64,000 bases of DNA from IMG/VR virus record IMGVR_UViG_3300032294_002706, positions 1 through 64,000 of that record. One strand, 5' to 3'. Origin of the DNA: a virus. Positions within the stretch are counted from its first letter, which is position 1, and every line of letters starts with the position of its first letter. Below the pieces are notes generated by a model. The model had not been told where the DNA came from. It ran no database searches and saw only the letters and a program-made list of their open reading frames with translations. The position numbers and the translations under genes were made by a program. Shown here piece after piece: positions 37,987 through 46,100 of this stretch.

Positions 37987-38068
37987 CCTAAAACCACAAA
38001 GAGTGGTATTTTATATTCGAATAAATAATCAAGATGCAAAGGTCGAATAATAAAATATCACTTTTTTA
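37987..38068 (+). terminator. Hairpin with T-tract, with a competing upstream hairpin
   Basis: Arms AGTGGTATTTTATATTCGA (38002-38020) and TCGAATAATAAAATATCACT (38043-38062) pair with one bulge, and a TTTTTTA tract follows: a terminator-like structure after the S1-like gene. The left arm can alternatively pair with TAAAACCAC just upstream (37989-37997). The rest of the 198-base gap to nrdB contains an inverted repeat GGTTAAC...GTTAACC (38085-38119) and no supported gene. Confidence 0.5.
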
Positions 38069-38183
38069 TGTTCGGTGCTCTTTGGGTTAACCATTTAAAC
38101 ACAATAGTTTCTGTTAACCAAGCACACAACACCATAACTCGAACTTTACATCACATTTTACACTTAACCTAATAATAAAGAAC

Positions 38184-39149
38184 ATGATGGAACCTATTTT
38201 ACAAGAGAATCCAAATCGATTTGTTGTCTTCCCGATTCAGCACCATGACCTGTGGGAATTTTACAAAAAATCAGAAGCTTCATTCTGGACAGCTGAGGAA
38301 ATTGATCTAGCTGCTGACCTAGTTGACTGGCGATCTCGATTAAACGATGACGAGCGTCATTTCGTTAAACACGTATTGGCATTTTTTGCCGCAAGCGACG
38401 GTATCGTTAATGAGAATCTTGCCGAGAACTTCGTTAAAGAGGTCCAGTACCCGGAAGCAAAATTCTTTTATGGATTTCAGATCATGATGGAAAATATTCA
38501 TTCTGAAACCTATTCTCTTCTAATTGATACGTACATCACCGACCCAGAAGAAAAAATGCATCTATTTAGAGCAATTGATACTATCCCAGCCGTTGCAAAG
38601 AAGGCCGAGTGGGCCCTTAGATGGATCAAGAACTCTACATTTCAAGAGAGACTAATTGCATTTGCGGCGGTTGAAGGTATATTCTTCTCAGGTTCATTCT
38701 GTTCTATTTTTTGGCTTAAGAAAAGAGGCCTCATGCCAGGACTAAGTTTTTCTAATGAACTTATTTCACGAGATGAAGGTTCTCATACTGACTTTGCAGT
38801 CCACCTACACAACAACCATGTAGTTAATAAAGTTTCAGAAGAAAGAATAAAAGAAATCATATTATCCGCCCTAGAAATTGAAAAAGAATTCATCATAGAG
38901 GCTCTTCCTATTAAATTAATAGGCATGAATTCTGACTTAATGAAACAATACTTGGAATTTGTTACCGATAGATTACTATCTGATTTAGGTTGCTCAAAAG
39001 TTTTTAATTCAACCAATCCCTTTGATTTCATGGTTAACATTGCGCTAAATGGCAAAACTAATTTCTTTGAGAAAAGAGTTGGTGAATACCAAAAAGCTGG
39101 AGTTAAATCTGGAGGAGACGCAGGATTTTCATTAGACGCAGATTTTTAA
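38184..39149 (+). CDS. nrdB: Ribonucleotide reductase class I, small (beta) subunit
   Basis: 321 residues. It makes the radical used by NrdA to reduce ribonucleotides to deoxyribonucleotides. Metal ligands are recognisable: D41 ([10 protein letters not shown]), E103 and H106 ([10 protein letters not shown]), E164 (AVEGIFFSG), E198 and H201 ([10 protein letters not shown]). The radical tyrosine is Y110, eight... residues after the first E/H pair in the standard spacing. The [10 protein letters not shown] segment resembles eukaryote-type R2 more than the E. coli type. The C-terminus FSLDADF is the tail that docks on NrdA. The order nrdB-nrdA (21-base gap) is the reverse of the common bacterial order. 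It supplies DNA precursors during infection. Confidence 0.95.
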   Translation: MMEPILQENPNRFVVFPIQHHDLWEFYKKSEASFWTAEEIDLAADLVDWRSRLNDDERHFVKHVLAFFAASDGIVNENLAENFVKEVQYPEAKFFYGFQIMMENIHSETYSLLIDTYITDPEEKMHLFRAIDTIPAVAKKAEWALRWIKNSTFQERLIAFAAVEGIFFSGSFCSIFWLKKRGLMPGLSFSNELISRDEGSHTDFAVHLHNNHVVNKVSEERIKEIILSALEIEKEFIIEALPIKLIGMNSDLMKQYLEFVTDRLLSDLGCSKVFNSTNPFDFMVNIALNGKTNFFEKRVGEYQKAGVKSGGDAGFSLDADF

Positions 39150-39170
39150 AAAACAGCAAAAACTAAATAA

Positions 39171-41591
39171 ATGAAGGTAATAAAAAGAGATGGCCATAGT
39201 GAAACGCTAAAGCTTGATAAAATCACGAACCGAATTAAAAAACAAACATACGGATTAAATACTGACTACGTTGACGCCCTAGAGGTTGCAACCAAAGTAG
39301 TGTCCGGAATTTACGATGGAATAAGCACGCAGCAACTCGACCTATTAGCGGCAGAAACTGCAGCGGCTTTGACGTATATTCATCCAGATTATTCAATTCT
39401 TGCCGCTAGAATTGCGATAACTCGCTTACACAAAACTACTCATAAATCTTTTAGTGATACGATTGATCACTTATACAATTACATAGATCCAAAGACTGGT
39501 AAGAATGCCTGCATTATCTCAGATGAGACTTATGAAGCTGTTCAAAAGTACAAGAACACACTAAATGAAGCAATCATTCACGATAGAGATCTTAATTTTG
39601 ACTATTTTGGGTTTAAGACTCTTGAAAAAAGTTACCTATTAAAAACTCACGGCCAACCTGCTGAAACTCCTCAGCATCTTTACATGAGAGTTGCCGTTGG
39701 TATTTGGGGAATGGACATTCAAAATGTTTTAAAAACGTATGAATTACTATCCACTCATCAAATGACTCATGCGACTCCAACTCTATTTAATGCTGGAACA
39801 AGAAGACCTCAGCTTTCTTCATGTTTTTTATTAATGATGGATGAGGATTCTATTTCTGGAATCTATAAAACTCTTTCTGATGTTGCTGCCATTTCTCAAA
39901 ATGCTGGAGGTATTGGTATAGCTGTCTCAAACATTAGAGCGACCGGTTCTTACATTAAAGGTACAAATGGTACCTCAAACGGAATCGTTCCAATGTTAAA
40001 GGTTTACAATGAAACTGCTAGATACGTTGATCAAGGTGGTGGAAAACGTAAGGGCTCTTTTGCAGTTTATTTGGAACCATGGCATGATGATGTTGAAGAT
40101 TTTCTTGATCTTAGAAAAAATCACGGTAAGGAAGAGCGCAGAGCAAGAGATCTTTTCTTAGCAATGTGGACTCCTGACTTGTTCATGAAACGCGTTGAAG
40201 AGGATGGAGATTGGACGACTTTCTGCCCAGCCGAAATCGACTGTGAACTTTGGGAAATGTACGGAGAAGAATTCGAAAGTAATTATGTTCGCCTTGAAGC
40301 AGAGGGTAAGGGTCGTAGAACCTTTAAAGCTCGTGTACTATGGCAAAAAATTCTAGAGTCTCAAATTGAAACAGGTACGCCATACATTCTTTTTAAGGAT
40401 TCTGCAAATCGCAAATCAAACCAAAAGAACTTAGGCACAATTAAATCTTCTAACTTATGTACGGAGATTATTGAGTACACATCAAAGGATGAACAAGCTG
40501 TTTGTAACTTAGCCTCAATTCCAGTAAATCAATTTGTTGTCTTAGGTAAGAAAGCCGGTAAATTAAGAAAGCCTACTGCTGAATATAATTATAATGCTCT
40601 ATACGAAGTTGCATATCAAACTACGCTTAACTTAAACAAGGTAATTGACGTCAATTTTTATCCAACTCCTGAGACCAAAAACTCTAATCTAAAACACCGT
40701 CCAATTGGAATAGGCGTTCAAGGTTTAGCAGATACGTTTGCTCTAATGGGATTAGAATTTGGAAATGAAGAGTCTAAAAAATTGAATGAGGAAATCCATG
40801 AAACCATTTATTATGCAGCAATGGACGCCTCAATTGACTTAGCTAAAAGAGATGGAGCGTATTCTTCTTATGAAGGTTCTCCATTAAGCACTGGCCAATT
40901 TCAATTCAATTTATGGGGATTTACTGATGAACAATTGTCAGGCCTCTGGGATTGGGCAGCCTTGCGTAAGAAGTTAATGAAACACGGTGCTAGAAATTCC
41001 CTATTGCTTGCTCCAATGCCAACCGCGTCAACTGCTCAAATCATGGGTAATAATGAAGCGTTTGAGGCATTTACCTCAAATATCGGAACTCGTAGAACTT
41101 TAGCTGGTGAATTCATAACCGTCAATAAACATCTAGTTAGAGACCTTGCTGAACTTGGCCTTTGGTCAGATTCAATGAGAAATCGAATCATCGTAGAAAA
41201 AGGATCAATTCAAAATATTCCTAATATCCCGGATGAGCTTAAACTAATTTATAAAACGGTTTGGGAAATATCTCAAAAGACGATCATTGATATGTCAGCT
41301 GACCGAGGTAAATTCATTTGTCAATCTCAGTCCCTTAACCTCTTTTTTAGAGATGTTAATACTGCCAAATTGACCTCAGCTCATTTCCATTCTTGGAAAA
41401 GAGGACTTAAGACCGGCATGTATTACTTAAGAACTGAAGCTGCTACTTCAGCAATTGCTGGACTGGGAGTAGATGCCTCTACTAAATCACAGCCTGTCAT
41501 CCAGATTGCACAAGGAGAGGCTTTGCAGAACGCAAATGATATAGTCTGTTCTCTTGATAACACGGATGAATGCCTAGCTTGCGGGTCATAA
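39171..41591 (+). CDS. nrdA: Ribonucleotide reductase class I, large (alpha) subunit
   Basis: 806 residues. Residues 1-90 form the ATP-cone regulatory domain (MKVIKRDGHSETLKLDKI). The catalytic barrel shows the redox cysteine in RRPQLSSCFLL, the NLCTEI segment and the thiyl-radical cysteine in AVCNLASIPVN. The C-terminal pair C801-L-A-C804 (DECLACGS) is the swinging arm reduced by thioredoxin or glutaredoxin. Length is normal for the family, and no intein, intron or frameshift is visible, although phage nrdA is a common target for them. It is cotranscribed with nrdB and ends at a clear terminator (41612-41637). Confidence 0.95.
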   Translation: MKVIKRDGHSETLKLDKITNRIKKQTYGLNTDYVDALEVATKVVSGIYDGISTQQLDLLAAETAAALTYIHPDYSILAARIAITRLHKTTHKSFSDTIDHLYNYIDPKTGKNACIISDETYEAVQKYKNTLNEAIIHDRDLNFDYFGFKTLEKSYLLKTHGQPAETPQHLYMRVAVGIWGMDIQNVLKTYELLSTHQMTHATPTLFNAGTRRPQLSSCFLLMMDEDSISGIYKTLSDVAAISQNAGGIGIAVSNIRATGSYIKGTNGTSNGIVPMLKVYNETARYVDQGGGKRKGSFAVYLEPWHDDVEDFLDLRKNHGKEERRARDLFLAMWTPDLFMKRVEEDGDWTTFCPAEIDCELWEMYGEEFESNYVRLEAEGKGRRTFKARVLWQKILESQIETGTPYILFKDSANRKSNQKNLGTIKSSNLCTEIIEYTSKDEQAVCNLASIPVNQFVVLGKKAGKLRKPTAEYNYNALYEVAYQTTLNLNKVIDVNFYPTPETKNSNLKHRPIGIGVQGLADTFALMGLEFGNEESKKLNEEIHETIYYAAMDASIDLAKRDGAYSSYEGSPLSTGQFQFNLWGFTDEQLSGLWDWAALRKKLMKHGARNSLLLAPMPTASTAQIMGNNEAFEAFTSNIGTRRTLAGEFITVNKHLVRDLAELGLWSDSMRNRIIVEKGSIQNIPNIPDELKLIYKTVWEISQKTIIDMSADRGKFICQSQSLNLFFRDVNTAKLTSAHFHSWKRGLKTGMYYLRTEAATSAIAGLGVDASTKSQPVIQIAQGEALQNANDIVCSLDNTDECLACGS

Positions 41592-41611
41592 TCCAAACTT
41601 AATTTCAATCA

Positions 41612-41637
41612 AATGGGGGCCTTGTGTCCCCATTTTT
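41612..41637 (+). terminator. Rho-independent terminator after nrdA
   Basis: AATGGGGG (41612-41619), 7-base loop, TCCCCATT (41627-41634), then TTT. It separates nrdBA from the late operon that starts right after it. Confidence 0.8.
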
Positions 41638-41641
41638 GGTT

Positions 41642-41649
41642 TATAAATA
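41642..41649 (+). promoter_or_regulatory. Perfect T4 late promoter core TATAAATA
   Basis: TATAAATA exactly, 8 bases before the ATG at 41658. Given normal T4 spacing (start about 6 bases downstream), the mRNA would have almost no leader. It drives the operon 41658-42934. Confidence 0.8.
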
Positions 41650-41657
41650 ATACTATC

Positions 41658-42212
41658 ATGGAAATACTATCATTTGACAAATTTAAGTTATTATTGGAGG
41701 CTGACGAGGCAGCTCCACCAGCTCCGGAGCCGGCAGCTGAACCTACTCCACCTGCTGATCCATCCGCATCAGCTCCACCGCCACCTATGCCGGACCTAGG
41801 AGGATCTCCAATGCCCGACCCTTTAGCTGGTGCAACATTACCTCCTGATCCAAATGCTCCAGCTCCAACCGCTGGAACCTCAGTATTTAAAGTCGTATTT
41901 TTAGACTCTGAAAAACCATGGCACTCTAAGTATGCTGACGGCGGCGGAGTTAAGAGGTATAAAGAATACGAAATCACTCAAGGCGATCTAGATAAATGGA
42001 TTACCGACTCTAAGTTAGAAGCAAATAAAGACGCTCTTTCTCAAGCTGTGAGCGGTAAAAAACCTATCGAGAAAACTCTATTTGATAAATTAAAAGCAGC
42101 AGCAACTTCAAATAAACTTGGTAAGGACCGTGGCGACGTTGATGTAGATTATGATACTAAGCAAATCCCATCAACCTCTAAACTTGACCTAATTTTCATA
42201 ACAACCAAATGA
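41658..42212 (+). CDS. Probable capsid-internal protein with prohead-targeting-like N-terminus
   Basis: 184 residues from ATG 41658 (MEILSFDKFKLLLEADE). The in-frame upstream extension to 41613 crosses the terminator and promoter, so it is rejected. The N-terminal SFDKFKLLLE fits the motif shared by several proteins here (xFxxFxxxE) and resembles the T4 internal-protein targeting peptide removed by the prohead protease. Residues ~18-75 are a Pro/Ala/Asp-rich linker; residues ~76-184 form a Lys-rich alpha/beta domain (FKVVFLDSEKPWHS, DLDKWITDSKLE). The late promoter supports a virion or prohead role. The next gene overlaps its stop (ATGA). The function of the folded domain is not recognised. 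Confidence 0.6.
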   Translation: MEILSFDKFKLLLEADEAAPPAPEPAAEPTPPADPSASAPPPPMPDLGGSPMPDPLAGATLPPDPNAPAPTAGTSVFKVVFLDSEKPWHSKYADGGGVKRYKEYEITQGDLDKWITDSKLEANKDALSQAVSGKKPIEKTLFDKLKAAATSNKLGKDRGDVDVDYDTKQIPSTSKLDLIFITTK

Positions 42213-42934
42213 TAAAGCGTTTTAAAAACTTCATATATGAATCAAAGTTTGATTCTCTTTCACTTACTATTGCTCATGATCTATTTGCAATCGTGAAAAA
42301 TACTGCAGGTACCAAACCTGGTAAAGCAGTTCATCGGGAACTAACTTATTCGGAGCCTCTAGAGTTTAGTCTAAATTTTATTGTTAAAAGAGTCGTTCAA
42401 TTTAATCCAAGGAAATCTACTCATTTTAAAACTCTACCTTGGGAAGTTTTGAATTTTGAAGATAATGGCTTTGCGCTAGATGCAAATGCATACATTCCAA
42501 AAGTGTCAGATTACGAGGATCCTGAACTCGAATTAGTTCTCTACATTAGCCCAGATGCTGAACCTGTAAGTTATGAGACACTTAGCCATAAACTAGTTGA
42601 ATACGTTAGGCACGAAATCGAACATCTACTTCAAACTGGACTCAACCGTCGAGTTGGCCACATAATTAAAACTCCAAATAAGGTTAGATCAAAGGCGGAA
42701 ACTTCGTATAAGTACTTTTTATTAGCTGACGAAATTCCAGCAATGGTTGCTGGAATGCATGCAGCGGCAGTCAGAAAGAGAATTCCACTAGATCAAGAAT
42801 TCGAAATTTATTTAAAGCCTTTTCTTAAGTCAGGTTTAATAAATGACGAAGAATTCAATAAGGTCATTAAAACCTGGATAAAATTTGCAAATCAGGTTTA
42901 CCCAGATGCTAAATTTTCTAACAAAGTTTATTAA
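42209..42934 (+). CDS. HExxH metallopeptidase-like protein with capsid-targeting-like N-terminus
   Basis: 241 residues; the ATG overlaps the previous stop (ATGA). It starts MIKRFKNFIYESK, the same F-x-x-F-I-x-E motif as other candidate prohead cargo here. The zinc-site motif HEIEH is at 135-139. A downstream acidic residue, E175 in LLADEIPAMVAG, fits the third ligand of gluzincin-type metallopeptidases. The C-terminal 60 residues are helical. It has no signal peptide. The late promoter at 41642 and the coupled upstream gene suggest it is made with virion proteins. Proteolysis of a host or virion target is the likely activity; the substrate is unknown. The motif is clear, the family is tentative. 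Confidence 0.6.
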   Translation: MIKRFKNFIYESKFDSLSLTIAHDLFAIVKNTAGTKPGKAVHRELTYSEPLEFSLNFIVKRVVQFNPRKSTHFKTLPWEVLNFEDNGFALDANAYIPKVSDYEDPELELVLYISPDAEPVSYETLSHKLVEYVRHEIEHLLQTGLNRRVGHIIKTPNKVRSKAETSYKYFLLADEIPAMVAGMHAAAVRKRIPLDQEFEIYLKPFLKSGLINDEEFNKVIKTWIKFANQVYPDAKFSNKVY

Positions 42935-42939
42935 TATTT

Positions 42940-42967
42940 AAAACCTGGTGAAATTTTACTATATAAG
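42940..42967 (+). promoter_or_regulatory. Candidate promoter: AAAACCTG-N14-TATAAG
   Basis: AAAACCTG 42940-42947 and TATAAG 42962-42967, the same elements and spacing as at 36746-36773, 21 bases before the Hc1-like ATG. Confidence 0.45.
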
Positions 42968-42988
42968 ATACAAAAAATCTTTGAAATT

Positions 42989-43180
42989 ATGACACCACAA
43001 TGGTTAACTGAATTAAAAGAAGCAGTTTCTCAACTTGAAAATGAAACTGTGAAGTTCTACGAAAAGGGTAATAAATCTGCTGGAACTAGAACTCGTAAAC
43101 TTTTGCAAGATATTAAAGCAGTTTGTCAAGCCGGCAGAACTCACGTTCAAGAAGCAAAGACTAACGAGCCAAACGCTTAA
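42989..43180 (+). CDS. Histone H1-like (Hc1-type) DNA-binding protein
   Basis: 63 residues, helical. It shows the hallmark of the Bacteroidota/Chlamydia Hc1-like family: an acidic N-terminal helix (LTELKEAVSQLENETVKF), then KGNKSAGTRTRK at 26-37 and a second helix (LLQDIKAVCQAGRTHVQEAK). Bacterial members condense DNA and modulate transcription. It lacks the long Lys/Ala-rich tail of chlamydial Hc1. It has its own candidate promoter and a strong terminator, so it is a single-gene unit that could be highly expressed. A role in phage or host nucleoid remodelling is inference; acquisition from a host gene is plausible. Confidence 0.75.
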   Translation: MTPQWLTELKEAVSQLENETVKFYEKGNKSAGTRTRKLLQDIKAVCQAGRTHVQEAKTNEPNA

Positions 43181-43204
43181 TCTCTTAATAAAAAGTTCAC
43201 ATTA

Positions 43205-43238
43205 AAGGGCGAGTCTAAAAAACTCGCCCTTATTTTTT
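43205..43238 (+). terminator. Strong rho-independent terminator
   Basis: AAGGGCGAGT (43205-43214), loop CTAAAAA, ACTCGCCCTT (43222-43231), then ATTTTTT. A perfect 10-bp stem after the Hc1-like gene. Confidence 0.9.
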
Positions 43239-43292
43239 GAAACTACTTACGGTTTTTTAGTACAATTTTATAAATTAAAATCATTTTTGAAC

Positions 43293-44345
43293 ATGGAAGA
43301 TCTATTCAATCTCAATCTCGATGATTTCTCAGGAAAATCATCATCCGCTGCTCGTAAAGTCGACGAGAACATGTACAATCCCGGTCCAGACCAAGGTCAG
43401 AACGGTATTTACAAATCGGTAATTCGTTTTATCCCATGGGTAACGGATCCGTCTAAAAGCCGCTATAAGAAGTACGCTGCTAAACTTACCAACCCTCTAA
43501 CCAATGAGAAATTGTATGTGGACTGCCCTTCAACTACGGGAGCTTCATCAATTCTTTGGACTTTAGATCTAGAGTTGAAACGTTTGAAAACTGAGGAACC
43601 TCAAATCGTTGAGGAAATCCAAAAATACTTCAATCGTTATTACAACTACTACTCTTGCGTTTACATCAAGAAAGATCCTCAGTTCCCTAACTTAGAAGGT
43701 CAAATCAAAGTGTACTCATACGGTTACACAATTGATAACTTGATTCAACAAGAAATCAATCCAGAATCTGAATTAGTAACGACTCAAAAAATCAATCCAT
43801 TCTCACTTACTCAAGGTAAGGATTTTGTATTGGTTATTAAGCGCAAAACTAAAGCATGGAGAGATTTCAGCTCAAGTAAATTCATGAACGAAGTTAGCCC
43901 ATTGATCATTACTCATGGAGGAAAAGAAATTCCAGTTTCTACCGATCCTAAAGTAATGCAATTCACTAGCGAATACTTTAAAAAGAATTCGCCAGACATG
44001 AGCCAATACTTCTTAAAAGAATGGACTGACTCTGAGTATGAAAAGGTTGCAGACTACATTAAAGCAATCGTTCCTTACAAGCAAATCATTGATAACTTGG
44101 TTTCAAATACAAAGGACGAGAGAATGAAGAAGCACTTCACCAACTCAAAACCAGTAAATCGTTCTCAAGCTCCAATGGGAGAAGATATTGAATTTTCTCC
44201 AGCACCTGCTTCAAAATCAAGTGCAATGTCAATTGATCTTGATGACGATTTCACAAGTGAACCTGCTCCAGCTGCAAAAGCTTCGCCGGCTAAATCAGCT
44301 CCAGCTAAATCTGATGATCTAGACGATTTATTCGCAGACCTATAA
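43293..44345 (+). CDS. 32: gp32-like single-stranded DNA-binding protein
   Basis: 350 residues from ATG 43293 (MEDLFNLNLDDFSGK); an in-frame TTG two codons earlier is less likely. It coats ssDNA in replication and recombination. It has the gp32 layout: a short N-terminal self-association region, an OB-fold core with aromatic-rich strands (YKSVIRFIPWV, NRYYNYYSCVYIKK, FVLVIKRKTKAWRDF) and a flexible Ala/Pro/Ser stretch leading to an acidic tail (DLDDDF, DDLDDLFADL) that in T4 recruits partners. The zinc-site cysteines of T4 gp32 are not evident. It is the first gene of a gp32-orf-rnh-groES-HAD operon. Confidence 0.85.
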   Translation: MEDLFNLNLDDFSGKSSSAARKVDENMYNPGPDQGQNGIYKSVIRFIPWVTDPSKSRYKKYAAKLTNPLTNEKLYVDCPSTTGASSILWTLDLELKRLKTEEPQIVEEIQKYFNRYYNYYSCVYIKKDPQFPNLEGQIKVYSYGYTIDNLIQQEINPESELVTTQKINPFSLTQGKDFVLVIKRKTKAWRDFSSSKFMNEVSPLIITHGGKEIPVSTDPKVMQFTSEYFKKNSPDMSQYFLKEWTDSEYEKVADYIKAIVPYKQIIDNLVSNTKDERMKKHFTNSKPVNRSQAPMGEDIEFSPAPASKSSAMSIDLDDDFTSEPAPAAKASPAKSAPAKSDDLDDLFADL

Positions 44346-44360
44346 AAATATCCAAATAAC

Positions 44361-44651
44361 ATGGAAAATAATAAAAACGATAATTCAGAAATCGCTAACC
44401 CAGTTGAAACTCCTCAAGCTGAGGCTCAGCAACCAATTGCAACTCTGCTATCTTCAATAAGTTACACTGACCAAGCAGATTACGAAAAATTCTTGGCAAA
44501 TTTAACTCCTGAACATGCAGTATTGGTGTTAGTTTCATCAGCTAATCACTGTCAAGCAAAAGGTGTATTTAACTTGGATGAAGCCGAGTTAATCGCAAAG
44601 GCTATTAAAACGTTGAGCAAACCTCAACCTAATGTAGAACAATCTAAATAA
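44361..44651 (+). CDS. Small protein of unknown function between gp32 and RNase H
   Basis: 96 residues. The N-terminal 30 are polar and probably disordered (MENNKNDNSEIANP). Then come two or three helices (ADYEKFLANLTPEHAVLVLVSSANHC and LDEAELIAKAIKTLS). In T4 the neighbours of genes 32 and rnh include 33 and 59, but the sequence does not clearly match either. Spacing is 15 bases to gp32 and 7 to the RNase H gene, so it is cotranscribed with replication genes. Function not recognised. Confidence 0.65.
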   Translation: MENNKNDNSEIANPVETPQAEAQQPIATLLSSISYTDQADYEKFLANLTPEHAVLVLVSSANHCQAKGVFNLDEAELIAKAIKTLSKPQPNVEQSK

Positions 44652-44658
44652 AACTAAC

Positions 44659-45768
44659 ATGAATTTAATCATTGATGGAAATGCCTTTCTTAACGTAGCA
44701 GTTAGCATAGCCAAGAATATCTTAGCTAATGACAAACGAGTGGGCGAAAAGTATTACGTCTCTGATCTGTTGAATGACGATAAATTCATGCTTAAACAGG
44801 CAAGTAAGGATACTTTCAGGGCTTTTTCAGTAAACTACCTTGGAAGTATTCTTGCTCCGTTTAAGGAAAATATCAGTTCTGTATTTTTTGTATTCGACTC
44901 TAAAAGTTGGAGAAAGAAATACATCAAGGAACACTTTGAGGCTCACGGCGACGGAGATTTCTCTTACAAAGGACAACGTAAGTATGACGATAAAATTTAT
45001 CTCTTTTTTGAATACTTCCAAACAGAAATCTTAAACACAATTTCTGAAGAATACGGAATTGTTGTTAACCGGGTTCCTGGAGCGGAAGGTGATGATTTAA
45101 TTGCATACATTTGCGAAAATCTAAGAGAAGATATTTGTATTTGGTCAGTCGACAAGGATTTAACACAGTTGCTTGAAAGCAACAAGCGTAAAGTAATCCT
45201 AATAATGCCAAAGCAGATGACTAAGTACAAAAAGATCTACACTACTGAAGATTTTGGTCAGGTCCAAGAGGCTGAGATTGATCTATTCAATTTTAACATT
45301 GAATCAATCGATAATTCAGCAATAGTTAACATAATTAACGATTTGACCCAAAAAGATTATAAACATCTAACGGTTGATCCAACACTAGACATTCTAACTA
45401 AATGTTTAGGTGGAGATTCCTCAGATAATATTCCAAGAGTTCATCCAAAAATGACTCCAGCTAAGGTAACTAAGATCATTGATTACTTACGTGAATCGTA
45501 TAACTGGAAAGAGATCACTCCTCTAATTGATTCAGGTGATCAAGGTTTCATTGATATTTTACGTGAAGTTACATGTGAAGTTCTAAAGATAAAGGAACCT
45601 GGTGAATGGCAGACGATCGAGAATAACCTTAATCGTAATAAGACACTAATTCGTTTAAGCACTGCAGTTTTTCCAACTGACGTATTAGAATCGATCAAGC
45701 AAAGCGTTGACTTAACAGTAAGACGTAAGTTTAATTATTACAAATTTAAAAAAAATTATAAGAACTAA
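44659..45768 (+). CDS. rnh: RNase H / 5'-3' exonuclease (FEN1-like), T4 Rnh type
   Basis: 369 residues. It removes RNA primers and 5' flaps during lagging-strand synthesis. Acidic metal-site motifs in order: NLIIDGNAF at the N-terminus, FVFDSKSWRKKY, GAEGDDLIAYI, WSVDKDLTQL, and the H3TH region LGGDSSDNIPRVHPKMTPAKVTK. Length is slightly above T4 RNase H (305). Its last base is the first base of the GroES start, and it sits beside gp32, its functional partner in T4. Confidence 0.85.
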   Translation: MNLIIDGNAFLNVAVSIAKNILANDKRVGEKYYVSDLLNDDKFMLKQASKDTFRAFSVNYLGSILAPFKENISSVFFVFDSKSWRKKYIKEHFEAHGDGDFSYKGQRKYDDKIYLFFEYFQTEILNTISEEYGIVVNRVPGAEGDDLIAYICENLREDICIWSVDKDLTQLLESNKRKVILIMPKQMTKYKKIYTTEDFGQVQEAEIDLFNFNIESIDNSAIVNIINDLTQKDYKHLTVDPTLDILTKCLGGDSSDNIPRVHPKMTPAKVTKIIDYLRESYNWKEITPLIDSGDQGFIDILREVTCEVLKIKEPGEWQTIENNLNRNKTLIRLSTAVFPTDVLESIKQSVDLTVRRKFNYYKFKKNYKN

Positions 45769-46100
45769 TGAGCATAGACGTTCAACAAGGATTTATTCCA
45801 CTATTCGAAAGACTCTTAATTCTACCGGATAGCGTAGAAGTAAAAACTGAGACCGGCATTCTACTTTCAGTAGATGCACGCAAACGTCCCAATACTGGCA
45901 AAGTCGTTGGCCTAGGTCACCTAGTCGCAGACAACTCAAAATGTCCAGTTAAAGTTGGTGATAGAGTTCTTTACCAAAGATACTCAGGACTTGACGTAAA
46001 ATGGGATAGTCAAAACTATCATCTAGTAATGGCAAACGATCTCTTAGCCATAATCAATAAGGATCAAGAAACACAATTTGAATTAAATGAGCAATCTTAA
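45768..46100 (+). CDS. groES: GroES-like co-chaperonin
   Basis: 110 residues. It follows the GroES 10-kDa pattern: an N-terminal strand FIPLFERLLILPDSVEVKT, a mobile-loop region ETGILLSVDA, then NTGKVVGLGHL, KVGDRVLYQRYSG and a C-terminal ANDLLAIIN. The mobile loop has the Gly-Ile-Leu-type hydrophobic contact used to bind GroEL. It is a standard GroES more than a T4 gp31. Together with the GroEL at 30705-32288 the phage has a complete chaperonin system. The start overlaps the RNase H stop (ATGAG-type overlap), and the next gene overlaps its 3' end by 14 bases, so translation is coupled. Confidence 0.85.
   Translation: MSIDVQQGFIPLFERLLILPDSVEVKTETGILLSVDARKRPNTGKVVGLGHLVADNSKCPVKVGDRVLYQRYSGLDVKWDSQNYHLVMANDLLAIINKDQETQFELNEQS

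Noticed and set aside
38034-38090. 18-codon ORF (MQRSNNK) before nrdB
   Set aside because: Lies within the hairpin region, has no supporting start signal and no similarity; could be a leader peptide but cannot be supported.
41613-41657. N-terminal extension of the 41658 gene (MGALCPHFW)
   Set aside because: It crosses a terminator hairpin and the TATAAATA promoter; the ATG at 41658 restores the shared targeting motif at the N-terminus.
44827-45230. Small ORFs antisense or out of frame in the RNase H gene
   Set aside because: Overlap conserved catalytic motifs of the RNase H frame; not genes.
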